Part shown: positions 20,158-29,794 of the stretch, one piece after another | Layout: each line of letters opens with the position of its first letter | Position numbering within the stretch: position 1 is the first letter of the stretch | Assembly: GCA_028687995.1 (NCBI GenBank) | Contig: JAQTZA010000001.1 | Span: forward strand, 372,001-436,000 | Source: Bacteroidales bacterium | GTDB taxonomy: Bacteria > Bacteroidota > Bacteroidia > Bacteroidales > UBA7332 | DNA length: 64,000 nucleotides | Direction: 5' to 3' | Notes under the pieces: generated by a model | What the model saw: the letters and a program-made list of their open reading frames with translations, nothing else | Told to the model about the DNA's origin: nothing | The model's database searches: none | Position numbers and translations under genes: made by a program

Positions 20158-21366
20158 ATGACTAAAAAAACATTCATCTCGTTAGCAATACTGCTCTCAC
20201 TTTCGGGAAACATTATTTGTCAGAAATCGGTTAATCAGATTTCTATCAAAAATATCGGACGCGAAAAATTGGTTGATTTCACACTCGAACTTCCATTATC
20301 AAAATTCAATCTATCATTAACCAATTACATAGCGATTGTAGATAACAAAATCGTTCCTATTGAAACAAGTGAAAATATATTTGGCATCAAAACAATCATT
20401 TTGCCAATTGACACTTTGGATGTTAATAAGACTCATAAAATAGAAATTAAAGAAGGATTCTCTGCAACTTATCCCAAAAGGACTTATGCCGAGTTATCCC
20501 ATAAAATTGGCGGACATTTTGAGGGCAAAAAATATGTTGGCAGTTTTTCATGGGCAAAGACAAATTACATCCGCGTACCCGATGAATACACCGATCACTC
20601 CTTCTACCTAAAATACGAAGGTCCTGGTTGGGAAAGCGACAAAACAGCCTATCGGTTCTACCTCGATTGGCGAAATGCAATGGACTTATTCGCAAAAAAA
20701 ACACCACTGATGATTCTACCAGGCGTTGGAATTGATGGCTACGATAGTTATCATAAACCGTCCGACTGGGGAATGGATGTATTGAAAGTTGGTAAAGCAT
20801 TAGGTGTAGGTTCAATCGCTGTATGGGATGGTAAAATTGCAATTAGAGTGGACAAAAAAGATAGTACTATTTGCTACATTAAGGCGGACGGAAAAATCCG
20901 TTCGCAGGTAATGACAACTTACTTTGGGTGGAATGCCAATGGAATCAAATGCAATCTAAAATCGCTTATCAGCATTGATGCGGGCAGTAGAGCAACGCAC
21001 GTAGAATTATTAACAGACAAAGATTTACCAAATATTGCTTCTGGATTAAACATCGAAAAAGACGTTGAAATTCTTACTGAAGAAAAACCACTAGGTGAAT
21101 GGACCTACTTTGCCACTTTTGGCAAACAAAGCTTAGCGGATGACAACATGGGTTTGGCAATATTTTACCGCAAAAAACAACTCAAAGAGATTACCAAAGA
21201 TCCATTAAGCCATGTAATAGTACTAAATCAAGATCATCGCTTTGTTGAATATTATTTCATGGCTACCTGGGAACAAGAGTGGCAATCAGTCAAAAGCAAA
21301 GCGGATTTCTTAAACGCAATTCAGGAAGTCGAAAATAGACTCAATAACAAAATTCAAATACGTTAG
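20158..21366 (+). CDS. DUF4861 family secreted protein
   Basis: The 402-residue protein has a signal peptide (1-21) and then an Ig-like N-terminal segment (about 25-105). A larger beta-rich domain follows, with GGHFEGKKYVG, YRFYLDWRNAMDLF and DSYHKPSDWGMDVLKVG blocks. I recall these blocks as typical of DUF4861, a family common in pectin and other uronate-polysaccharide loci of Bacteroidetes. Its biochemical function is not established to my knowledge. The conserved Trp/Asp/His-rich blocks suggest an enzyme or a glycan-binding protein. It is transcribed alone, divergently from the GH28 operon, and is followed by a strong terminator. Confidence 0.8.
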   Translation: MTKKTFISLAILLSLSGNIICQKSVNQISIKNIGREKLVDFTLELPLSKFNLSLTNYIAIVDNKIVPIETSENIFGIKTIILPIDTLDVNKTHKIEIKEGFSATYPKRTYAELSHKIGGHFEGKKYVGSFSWAKTNYIRVPDEYTDHSFYLKYEGPGWESDKTAYRFYLDWRNAMDLFAKKTPLMILPGVGIDGYDSYHKPSDWGMDVLKVGKALGVGSIAVWDGKIAIRVDKKDSTICYIKADGKIRSQVMTTYFGWNANGIKCNLKSLISIDAGSRATHVELLTDKDLPNIASGLNIEKDVEILTEEKPLGEWTYFATFGKQSLADDNMGLAIFYRKKQLKEITKDPLSHVIVLNQDHRFVEYYFMATWEQEWQSVKSKADFLNAIQEVENRLNNKIQIR

Positions 21367-21390
21367 TCTTTTTAGAAATTGCGATTTACA

Positions 21391-21424
21391 AAAATAGCTG
21401 AATCAAATGATTCAGCTATTTTTT
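21391..21424. terminator. Bidirectional terminator after the DUF4861 gene
   Basis: A 15-bp stem (21391-21405 with 21408-21422) is bounded by A and T runs. It can serve the plus-strand gene ending at 21366 and the minus-strand pectinesterase ending at 21435. Confidence 0.85.
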
Positions 21425-21434
21425 GTTTAATGAA

Positions 21435-24400
21435 CTATCGAACTATCACCTTGGCTATTTTATTGCCACATCTCACTATATACATTCCTTTTTCGATTAT
21501 AAAAGAATTTATACCAGAGGAAATTTTCTGCGTTTGTATTAATACACCAGTGCAGGAATAGATTTCAATCATACCATAATGAACACTATTCACGACAATT
21601 TGTCCTTGTTCGGAATAGATAAATGATTGATTTGTAGATGCCGCAATGTGAGTGAGTGAATCAACAGTAGCAGTAGTAGAGCTGCTCAATGCCCCAAATT
21701 CAGAAACAGCAATCACCTTGTACACCGATCCATCAGAATAGGTAGTTGAATAGTTAGTTGTGCTAGAAAATCCAATAACTACTTCATCTTTCAAAACTAC
21801 ATAACAAATGGCTCCGTCTACTGCATTCCAAGTGATTCCATCATTAGAAACAACTACATTTTCTACCATTGCTGTGGTTTGTGGTTTGAGCGTGGCATCC
21901 CACGAATCACCCCCACCGAGTACATTTGTCATTGTATAATTAGCAGCTTCTTCAGTTGTCAAAGTTGCCGTAGGACTACTACCTGAAACCACATTACTAT
22001 TCCCATCAGTGTAGGAAAATGAGGTATTTCTTCCTGCCAATGAAACGGAGTTATTAGATGAATTAACCGTAGCATATTCCGCAAACAGTGCCGGAATAGT
22101 ACTCATACTAATCCAACCTCCAGTAGAAGCCAAAATATTCATTTTCGTATTCAAATAGACTGCACGTGGTGAGTTTTGCCAAGGGCGACCCAAATTATAG
22201 ACTCCATCTTGTGAACTCGCTCCGTCTATAGTACAATTATTGAAGACATACCCATAGTTATTCGCAACTGCGGTAGAAGGTGCGCAAATTACATCAGCTG
22301 TAGGGCGATCTTGCATATAAAGTAGGCAACTTTCGAAGAAACAAGCACCATTTCCAAAGATAAAATCAACTGATCCACGAATGTCACAATTCAGATAATA
22401 CTGGCGATCAGCACCGACATTAGAGGTTAAATGTGTATCTTGATATCCAAATAATTTGACGTTTTTGAACACATTCTTATCGCCATACACTTTCAAAGCT
22501 ACTGCTTGACCAGCATTAAGTCCTGCTGTGTTTTCAATCGTAACATTCTCCATATATAAATTTTTGGCCATTATTTCTACAGTCTGGCAAGTAGAAGTCG
22601 TGTAGGCACCAAGTCCACTGTAGTGACTTCCAGTGATAATCACTCCATCGCGACTCTGACCAATAATACTTACATTGTCCTTTGAAGCAGCAAGGGTTGG
22701 GTATTCGTTATAGGTTCCGTTTTTAACAAAAATAAAATATGGAGTGGCATTATTCAAGGGTACAGCATTAAAAGCTGATTGAATTGTCGTTCCATTGCCT
22801 GAACCATCTTGTGCAACTACAAAATCAAACAATTTTGGGGTTACTGCCGGTTTCGCTTTAGTTGTAAAACTGAGGGTAAAGGCTCCGCAAGGATTGTTGA
22901 ATAAATCTTTGAATGCTCCTGCTGGTACATCAAGGGTGTAAGCGGTTGAATAATGAAGATTCGCATAAGGCAATGTAATATTTTTACCCACAACTCCGGG
23001 AGAAAGTGTTACACCATTGAGCGTAATGTTGCCACTACCCAACGATACATTTTCACTATAAGTCATTTTAATCGAACCGTTTATAGCAACATCAGTTCCA
23101 GAAGCTATTGGAGTTGTAGATGCAACACTCGGATTTAATCCATCATCGACTGGTCCATTCAAATTAAATTGATATACATCAATAAAATAGAGCCAAAGAT
23201 TGGCGCTGTTATACATCAAACGCAACGTAGTCGGAATCGATGATTGAGCCGCAGCCGTTTTCACTAGTGCTCTGTCATTTGTACCAATGATAAATGTTTC
23301 AATCGTGTTCCAAGTGACACCGTCACCAGCCAACTTTTGGATGTAATATTCTTGGGGAACAGAACCACCACCAGATTGAATATAAAAACTCAGCTCACCC
23401 ACCGAAGGAAGAGTAGGTAATGTAACTGAATTGGTTTTAAACGAATAGGTATAAGGTGATGCGGCACGTGCACCAGCACTTTGCACATTATCAAAACTAA
23501 ATGTATATCCATTTACAGTTTGACTTACAGTACCCGAACTTACACCCGGCACAGATGTTGCATCTGGTGTAAAGCTAAATAATTGTGTGCCTTTTGCATC
23601 CACTTCGGTATGAAAAGTGATGGTTGTTCCAACATACGAATTATTTGCAACGTCGGTAATCGCATTTGTAGGAATTGTCAAAGTATAATCTGTATCGTAT
23701 GCCAATCCGCTGTAATTGATATAAATTAAATTGCTATTAGAACCAGATACAGCGGGTGTAATAATTTTTGAACCAATTGATACATTAGCTGAACCCGCCT
23801 TGCAAGTTTCACTCATCACGAAAGAGATAAATCCATTTACTGGCAGAGTAGTACCATTGCTAATTGATACATTTGATGCTGTTGGAAATATTGTATCCGG
23901 AGTTTTGAATGTAGCACTCGTAATGGCTGCTGTAACTGTGTTCACAGAGTTTTTAAAAGCACCTGCAGGAACGTTCAAGACATACGAATTATCAGTGCTC
24001 AAACCAGAATAATTGATTGTAACCGTAGATGCACTTACTGAAATATCAGATTCGGAAACGGCAACTCCACCTAACGTAATATCATTTGCTGTGGCGCGGG
24101 TTACATTTTCAGAATACTCAATCGAAATACTACCACTTGTTGGGATAGTGCTTCCAGTAACGGGTGCAACTGACACCACAGTTGGTGGTGTTGGTGCTGA
24201 AACGTCTCCATAAATTTGCAAATCGGTTAGATAGGCATTTTGAGTGGGTGCTAAATTGGTAAATTTTAGCTGAACGTTTGTGCCGTTAACGGCCAAATTA
24301 GAGACACGAACGCCAGTACTGGGATTTACAAACGTATTGTAAATACTGACCCAATCGGCATCTCCGTTGCCTTTTTTCCATACTTGAAATCCACGACTAC

Positions 24401-24764
24401 TACCGGTAGTAGCTTCCACAAATGTGATTTTAGTGATAGATGCTATAGCACTTGTGATGATAGACATCGTGCCCGATGTTACTTCAGTTGTTTTTGCCAT
24501 TTTGAGATATCCCGACGAAGCGATACCTGCAGCTTGTGCTCCAGTCGACCAACCACTGTTGGCAATAGAGATCCCATACATGGTATATGTCAACGATTCA
24601 TTTGATAACATAGTTGTTTTGACAACCGAATTGTTTGGCGAAGCAGTGGATGCAGTATAATTAGTCCATGACTGAAAATTTTCGTCCACTAAAAGCTGTT
24701 CAGACGCTTTTGAAAGTTGTAACAACAGAAAAGCTAAGATAAAAAAGGAGAATGTTTTTTTCAT
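21435..24764 (-). CDS. Multidomain pectin methylesterase (CE8) with Ig-like and T9SS domains
   Basis: This 1109-residue secreted enzyme has, after the signal peptide (1-20), a jelly-roll-like N-terminal module (about 25-190). Two bacterial Ig-like (Big_5/SbsA type) modules begin near PPTVVSVAPVTGSTIP and IFPTASNVSISNG, then come another beta-sandwich module and a third Ig-like module (about 550-640). The CE8 catalytic domain spans about 645-960, with GYQDTHL (Asp776), VDFIFGNG (Asp800) and LGRPW. A T9SS sorting domain closes the protein. It should de-esterify insoluble or cell-wall pectin outside the cell, with the modules acting as spacers or binders. It has its own promoter (24798-24852) and terminator, so it is monocistronic. 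Confidence 0.92.
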   Translation of the reverse strand: MKKTFSFFILAFLLLQLSKASEQLLVDENFQSWTNYTASTASPNNSVVKTTMLSNESLTYTMYGISIANSGWSTGAQAAGIASSGYLKMAKTTEVTSGTMSIITSAIASITKITFVEATTGSSRGFQVWKKGNGDADWVSIYNTFVNPSTGVRVSNLAVNGTNVQLKFTNLAPTQNAYLTDLQIYGDVSAPTPPTVVSVAPVTGSTIPTSGSISIEYSENVTRATANDITLGGVAVSESDISVSASTVTINYSGLSTDNSYVLNVPAGAFKNSVNTVTAAITSATFKTPDTIFPTASNVSISNGTTLPVNGFISFVMSETCKAGSANVSIGSKIITPAVSGSNSNLIYINYSGLAYDTDYTLTIPTNAITDVANNSYVGTTITFHTEVDAKGTQLFSFTPDATSVPGVSSGTVSQTVNGYTFSFDNVQSAGARAASPYTYSFKTNSVTLPTLPSVGELSFYIQSGGGSVPQEYYIQKLAGDGVTWNTIETFIIGTNDRALVKTAAAQSSIPTTLRLMYNSANLWLYFIDVYQFNLNGPVDDGLNPSVASTTPIASGTDVAINGSIKMTYSENVSLGSGNITLNGVTLSPGVVGKNITLPYANLHYSTAYTLDVPAGAFKDLFNNPCGAFTLSFTTKAKPAVTPKLFDFVVAQDGSGNGTTIQSAFNAVPLNNATPYFIFVKNGTYNEYPTLAASKDNVSIIGQSRDGVIITGSHYSGLGAYTTSTCQTVEIMAKNLYMENVTIENTAGLNAGQAVALKVYGDKNVFKNVKLFGYQDTHLTSNVGADRQYYLNCDIRGSVDFIFGNGACFFESCLLYMQDRPTADVICAPSTAVANNYGYVFNNCTIDGASSQDGVYNLGRPWQNSPRAVYLNTKMNILASTGGWISMSTIPALFAEYATVNSSNNSVSLAGRNTSFSYTDGNSNVVSGSSPTATLTTEEAANYTMTNVLGGGDSWDATLKPQTTAMVENVVVSNDGITWNAVDGAICYVVLKDEVVIGFSSTTNYSTTYSDGSVYKVIAVSEFGALSSSTTATVDSLTHIAASTNQSFIYSEQGQIVVNSVHYGMIEIYSCTGVLIQTQKISSGINSFIIEKGMYIVRCGNKIAKVIVR

Positions 24765-24797
24765 TTGTTTGGATTTTTATAGGTTGTGTGTTTCATA

Positions 24798-24852
24798 CAA
24801 AATTACTGCGGATTGATATATTTAATGTTCAAAAATTGACATTATAGGTGGA
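24798..24852 (-). promoter_or_regulatory. Candidate HTCS-dependent promoter of the large CE8 gene
   Basis: On the minus strand TCCACC (starting 24852) and TGAACA (starting 24831) are 21 bp apart. A perfect -7 element TAATTTTG starts at 24805, exactly 26 bp after the second half-site. The leader to the start codon is about 33 nt. Divergent from the similar promoter at 25026-25080. Confidence 0.65.
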
Positions 24853-25025
24853 GATTTTAAAGATGATATTCTTCCGACAAGATGACTTTGAAATTTCATC
24901 ATTCCTCTACCATAAGCCTGCCATTCATATATAAGATAAAAAAGAAGATTAGTTATATTCCTAATATCTGAAATATTATTCAAAAAAATCAACTTAATAT
25001 TTATTCCTAACAGATAAACAAAATG

Positions 25026-25080
25026 TCCACACTATATGCAGATTAATCCACATCCATAGTAAACATTTGCCGTAAGTTTG
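25026..25080 (+). promoter_or_regulatory. Candidate HTCS-dependent promoter of the PL9-PL1 operon
   Basis: Two exact TCCACA half-sites (25026 and 25047) are 21 bp apart. The perfect -7 element TAAGTTTG (25073-25080) starts 26 bp after the second. No -33 TTTG is present. The leader is only about 20 nt. Together with the copy at 34380 this is the clearest example of the shared architecture. Confidence 0.75.
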
Positions 25081-25099
25081 CAATCTGAATTATCCCTTT

Positions 25100-26671
25100 A
25101 TGCTCATGAAAAAAAACACAACTCTTCTTATTCTAGTAACATTATATATTTCAATATTTAATGCGGAAGTGTTTGCCACAAACTATTATGTTTCTCCTAC
25201 AGGATCTACTTCTGCTGCTGGAACAATAACTGCTCCTTTGAGTTTTACTACTGCCATTGCCAAATCACTCACAGCAGGCGATTCTGTTATTCTACGTGGC
25301 GGCTTATATAGTTTTAATGCTCTTCAACAAATATCAAAATCAGGATCGGCAGTCAAATATTTACACATTGTGGCTTATCGCAATGAAGTTCCGGTACTAG
25401 ATTTCAGAAATCAAGCTTACAATTCGAGCAATCAAGGGGTGAAAATATCTGGCAATTATGTTCATTTTAAAGGAATCACGGTGCAGGGTGCAGGCGATAA
25501 TGGTATTCAAATAACAGGCAGTAATAATTTTATAGAATTCTGTGTTGCTCGATGGAATTGTGATTCGGGATTTCAACTTAAAACAGGAAGCAATAATTAT
25601 ATTCTAAACTGTGATTCGTACGAAAATTTCGATTATGAAAGTGGTGGAACTGCTAGTCCAGATTTTGGAGGAAACGCAGATGGTTTTGCAGATAAACAAT
25701 ATACAAACACTGGGACGAATACATTCAAAGGATGCCGTTCGTGGAGAAATAGCGACGATGGATGGGATCATTTCGAGAAAATTGGAAATACAGTACACGA
25801 CAGCTGTTGGTGTTATGCCAACGGACCAGCGTCTTTTGACATGACAGATAATATTCGTTTTAAAACGGACAGTGCAGCATGGTTTTCTAAATTCAAGAAT
25901 GGGTCTGGACGATATGTGATGACTAACTATGGCAATGGAAATGGATTTAAATTAGGCGGGAATTATACCGCTAACAACTCGGTTGTACATCATTGTATAT
26001 CAGTAATGAATAAAGTAAAAGGATTTGATCAAAATAATAACAACGGTACAATGACCATTATTAATTGTACTGGTTACAAAAATGGCAATAATTATGGTTT
26101 CTCAAATAGTAGTTATGGCACTTTGATAATTAAAAACTGTGCCTCCCTCAGTAGTACTGGCTCCAATAGTTTCGCATGCAAATCGGTAACTCAGACCAAT
26201 AATACTTGGAATTCAGGTTTTGGATGTACTACGGCAGATTTTGCAAGTCTGGATAATACCCAAATGCTAAATCCACGTCAAGCCGATGGATCTTTGCCCG
26301 AAATAACCTTGCTTCATTTAGTTTCTAATAGCATCATGATTGATAAAGGTGTCGTTTTAGAATATGGCTACGTAGGCTCTGCTCCAGATCTTGGTGCGTA
26401 TGAATATGGCAATCTTTCGCCCATCAACAATGTAATTGAACAGAACACAAATCCAATCATTTACTTTTCGCAAGAATCAAAAGAAATACATATACTCGGT
26501 GAGATAAAATCAGTTGAAATTTTTGATATTTCTGGGAAAAGGGTAGTTTCAATTTCACAAACAGAAGAAAATCAGATTTTGTCTGGGAGTAACCTACCAA
26601 AAGGAGCTTGTATCGTAAGGACAAAAAGTATCGACGGACACATCACCAATCAAAAACTGTTTATTCAATAA
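25100..26671 (+). CDS. Pectate lyase, PL9 family, with T9SS sorting domain
   Basis: The 523-residue protein has a signal peptide and an opening NYYVSPTGSTSAAGT block, followed by a parallel beta-helix. The PL9 active-site features are visible: NADGFADK, the Ca2+-binding RNSDDGWD cluster (Asp219, Asp220, Asp223) and a Lys in GNGFKLGG (Lys284) at the position of the catalytic base in characterised PL9 enzymes. The spacing between cluster and Lys is longer than I recall for the Dickeya enzyme, suggesting an insertion. The last about 75 residues form a T9SS domain, so it is an extracellular endo-lyase. The start could be the second Met at 25106. It is co-transcribed with the PL1 gene 27 bp downstream. 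Confidence 0.9.
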   Translation: MLMKKNTTLLILVTLYISIFNAEVFATNYYVSPTGSTSAAGTITAPLSFTTAIAKSLTAGDSVILRGGLYSFNALQQISKSGSAVKYLHIVAYRNEVPVLDFRNQAYNSSNQGVKISGNYVHFKGITVQGAGDNGIQITGSNNFIEFCVARWNCDSGFQLKTGSNNYILNCDSYENFDYESGGTASPDFGGNADGFADKQYTNTGTNTFKGCRSWRNSDDGWDHFEKIGNTVHDSCWCYANGPASFDMTDNIRFKTDSAAWFSKFKNGSGRYVMTNYGNGNGFKLGGNYTANNSVVHHCISVMNKVKGFDQNNNNGTMTIINCTGYKNGNNYGFSNSSYGTLIIKNCASLSSTGSNSFACKSVTQTNNTWNSGFGCTTADFASLDNTQMLNPRQADGSLPEITLLHLVSNSIMIDKGVVLEYGYVGSAPDLGAYEYGNLSPINNVIEQNTNPIIYFSQESKEIHILGEIKSVEIFDISGKRVVSISQTEENQILSGSNLPKGACIVRTKSIDGHITNQKLFIQ

Positions 26672-26698
26672 AACTTTATATTCTAATAACATATACCA

Positions 26699-29521
26699 AT
26701 GAAAAAGCAATTATTTATTTTATCAATTTTATTATTTGTGTCTCTACTTTTAAGTGCACAAACAGTCACAATAAGCGAATCCGTTGGATGGCTTGAATCA
26801 GCTTATGTAAAATGGCAACCGGTTGAAGGTGCTAGTAGCTATAATGTTTATTATAGTGGTATTGGAGTTACAAATAAAAAAATCGACAATCAACTAATTC
26901 GCAGTTATGGCACCTATTTTCGTGCAGATGTAATGGGGATAAGTGCTGGATCATATACCATCAAAGTAGCTCCCGTAATCAATGGATCAGAAGGCACTGC
27001 TACTACAACAGATCCAATTACTGTTTTGGCGCAAGACCGCACAGGTTTTGCTTTTGATGGAGGACGTGTTCCTGGAGGTTATAAAGCAGATGGTACAATT
27101 AAAGATGGTGCCGTGATAATTTATATTACAGAAAATAATAAAAACACTATTTCATTGAATATTACCGGAGCGACGACCAATCCATGTGTCGGTCTTCAAA
27201 ATATTCTGTATGGAATAAAAAAAGGAAAAGATACCCGACCATTTATCATTCGTTTAATTGGTAACATCACCGATATGACTGTGATGGAAGGAGAAGACAT
27301 CGTTATTGAAAACGCTAATAATGCTTCAAGTTATATCACATTTGAAGGTGTTGGTTCAGATGCAGTGTGCAATGGTTGGGGAGTTCGTTTAAAAGGAGCG
27401 ACTAACATAGAAGTGCGTAATCTGGGTGATATGAATTGCAACAGTACAGCAGGTGATGATTTCGGATTACAACAAGACAATGATCATGTTTGGTTACATA
27501 ATTGCGACATGTTTTACGGTAATGCAGGTAGCGATGCTGATCAAATAAAAGGAGATGGTGCATTGGACAATAAAGGTTCAACCTATATTACGTTCTCTTA
27601 CAACCACTTTTGGGACAATGGTAAAGCGAGTTTACTTGGCTTAAGCGAAAATACAACTACCGGTTTGTATATCACATATCATCACAACTGGTTCGACCAC
27701 TCAGATTCTCGACACCCACGTGTCAGATTTTACTCTGCACACGTTTACAACAACTATTATGATGGAAATGCTAAATATGGCGTTGGTTCCACTGAAGGTT
27801 CATCTGTTTTTGTAGAAGGAAATTACTTCCGCAACTGTAAACATCCAATGATGATATCGATGCAAGGATCAGATGTTTGGAACACCACAACTTTAGTAAA
27901 TGACCCAAACAACATGGGAACTTTCTCAGGTGAAAATGGTGGAATTATTAAAGCATTCAATAATACATTTGACACGTCAATCGGCACAAACAACATGCGT
28001 TTTGTAGCTTATGGCGACCCAAACGCTGCGTTCAACATTGCAGGAAAAATAAGTTCAACAATAGATTTCGATGCTTATCTGGCCACTTCTCGAGGAGAAC
28101 AAGTTCCTGCTACAGTGAAATCCTTCCTTGGAGGTAACACATACAATAACTTTGATATAGATGCAGCTCTATATGTTAAGAATTTGGTAATCGATGAACC
28201 AACTGTAGCAAGAGACAAATCAATGCAATACGCAGGTCGTGTAGATGGTGGTGATTTGAAATTCACATTCAATAACTCAGTAGATGATGCCTCTTATTTG
28301 GTAAATAATACCATAAAGACGGCTCTTACAAATTACACCTCTCAACTGGTTTCAGTTCAAGGCGATATCATTACCGGAGAGCAAACTATCTCTTCGCCAG
28401 CGAACAATAATCAAACAGTGACAAGTGGAACAGCGATTAGCTCTATTGTTTACACTTGGGGTGGCATTGCGACTGATGCAACAGTCACAGGAATACCTGC
28501 ATCTGGACTTACATTCGTAAAAGACGCAACCGCTAAAACAGTCACTATTTCGGGAACACCAACAGCAACTGTTTCTTACTCAATTGCAACGATTGGTATT
28601 GGTGGTACCTCAGTTACTGCGTCTGGCACCATTACTGTATCTTTACCAAGTAGTCAAACAATTAGCAATCCTGCAAACAAAGATCAAACTGTAAATACTG
28701 GAATAGCAATTGAACCCATCATTTTCACTTGGGGTGGCGATGCTACAGATGCTACAGTAAGTGGATTACCAGCTTCGGGTATTGATTTCGTGAAGGATTC
28801 TACAGCTAAAACCATCACAATTTCTGGTACACCAACAGCAACAATCTCATACTCAATTGCTACATCTGGAAATACTGGAACTTCTGCATCAGTATCAGGA
28901 ATCATTACATTATCAAATGATAATGGTTCAACAGGAGAGTTAATTCACGATTTTACTGCATCAGGCAAGACAAGCACTATTTTCACAATTACAGGGAATC
29001 TTTCTACAGGCTACGGAAGCGTCACTTATGCAGGATTAACACTGACGCAATGTCTTAAAATGGAGTCAAGCACCAACATTGCATTCTCAACTATTGGAGA
29101 TGGAACCCTGACTTTAGTATTTGGAAGCACCTATACTGGAACAATAAAGGTAGATGGAACTGTATTCGCACCTATTTCTGGTATTATAAATGTTCCGTTG
29201 ACAGCAGGAAGTCATACTATTGCGAAAGGAAGTGGATCAAATTACCTGTTCTACATTCGCTTTGCCTACACAACTACAGCGGTGAAGAATACGTTAGTTT
29301 CAGACATTAATTTCTATCCAATTCCTGTGATAAACACGCTAAATATTTCTTCCAGCTCATCTATTAATAGAACTGACATCTTCAGTCTATCAGGGACTTT
29401 GCTAGTAAGAATAGATGGAAACCAAAGAACAATCGATTTAGGTAATTTAAAAAGAGGAAGTTATCTTATTAAAGTATCTACTGAATTGGGAGTAAAAAAT
29501 CAAATGATTATAAAAAAATAG
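26699..29521 (+). CDS. Pectate lyase, PL1 family, with Ig-like repeats, CBM-like and T9SS domains
   Basis: The protein has 940 residues. After the signal peptide (1-20) comes an FN3-like domain (about 25-110), then a PL1 beta-helix with the conserved DNDHVWLHNC Ca2+ block, the YHHNWFDHSDSRHPRVRF block holding the catalytic Arg, and a YNNYYDGNAKYGVGS block (to about 540). Two near-identical 91-residue Ig-like modules follow, then a beta-sandwich module of about 105 residues that looks like a carbohydrate-binding module, and a T9SS sorting domain. It is secreted and would depolymerise homogalacturonan at a distance from the cell. It is the second gene of the PL9-PL1 operon. Confidence 0.93.
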   Translation: MKKQLFILSILLFVSLLLSAQTVTISESVGWLESAYVKWQPVEGASSYNVYYSGIGVTNKKIDNQLIRSYGTYFRADVMGISAGSYTIKVAPVINGSEGTATTTDPITVLAQDRTGFAFDGGRVPGGYKADGTIKDGAVIIYITENNKNTISLNITGATTNPCVGLQNILYGIKKGKDTRPFIIRLIGNITDMTVMEGEDIVIENANNASSYITFEGVGSDAVCNGWGVRLKGATNIEVRNLGDMNCNSTAGDDFGLQQDNDHVWLHNCDMFYGNAGSDADQIKGDGALDNKGSTYITFSYNHFWDNGKASLLGLSENTTTGLYITYHHNWFDHSDSRHPRVRFYSAHVYNNYYDGNAKYGVGSTEGSSVFVEGNYFRNCKHPMMISMQGSDVWNTTTLVNDPNNMGTFSGENGGIIKAFNNTFDTSIGTNNMRFVAYGDPNAAFNIAGKISSTIDFDAYLATSRGEQVPATVKSFLGGNTYNNFDIDAALYVKNLVIDEPTVARDKSMQYAGRVDGGDLKFTFNNSVDDASYLVNNTIKTALTNYTSQLVSVQGDIITGEQTISSPANNNQTVTSGTAISSIVYTWGGIATDATVTGIPASGLTFVKDATAKTVTISGTPTATVSYSIATIGIGGTSVTASGTITVSLPSSQTISNPANKDQTVNTGIAIEPIIFTWGGDATDATVSGLPASGIDFVKDSTAKTITISGTPTATISYSIATSGNTGTSASVSGIITLSNDNGSTGELIHDFTASGKTSTIFTITGNLSTGYGSVTYAGLTLTQCLKMESSTNIAFSTIGDGTLTLVFGSTYTGTIKVDGTVFAPISGIINVPLTAGSHTIAKGSGSNYLFYIRFAYTTTAVKNTLVSDINFYPIPVINTLNISSSSSINRTDIFSLSGTLLVRIDGNQRTIDLGNLKRGSYLIKVSTELGVKNQMIIKK
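28382..28914 (+). repeat. Internal tandem repeat encoding two 91-residue Ig-like modules
   Basis: Module 1 starts at 28382 (QTISSPANN) and module 2 at 28655 (QTISNPANK), a period of 273 bp. The two share blocks such as TWGG, GIPASGL/GLPASGI and TISGTPTAT. This is an in-frame intragenic duplication in the PL1 lyase and a likely site of copy-number change. Confidence 0.85.
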
Positions 29522-29578
29522 ATTCGCAATTATTACAGAATAAACTCATGCACAGTGTGCAGAAATATTGAAATTCTT

Positions 29579-29610
29579 ACAGCTTCTGCAGATTAAACTG
29601 TAGAAGCTGT
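29579..29610 (+). terminator. Hairpin after the PL9-PL1 operon
   Basis: A 13-bp stem (29579-29591 with 29598-29610, one G-T pair) with a 6-nt loop lies 58 bp after the PL1 stop codon. The downstream T run is weak, so termination is likely but may be inefficient. Confidence 0.5.
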
Positions 29611-29696
29611 AGTATTTAATAAAAATTAATACTTAATAAAGAAATTTGCAAAAAAAATGGTTTTTAACCTCGCAATAAATTATCCTATTTCGAAAG

Positions 29697-29726
29697 ATTG
29701 ATTTTCGAACAAATAGGTTATCTTTG
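29697..29726 (+). promoter_or_regulatory. Housekeeping-type promoter of the HTCS gene
   Basis: A perfect -7 element TATCTTTG (29719-29726) is preceded at 18-bp spacing by ATTG (29697-29700), matching the -33 element of Bacteroidetes. Unlike the enzyme promoters of the locus it has no TCCACA pair, which fits constitutive low-level expression of the sensor. Confidence 0.55.
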
Positions 29727-29794
29727 TTTTGACGCCGATTGTTTCCGTCACGCCTTAAATCTGAAAACACAAAATTAGAAAAACCCTATCTACC

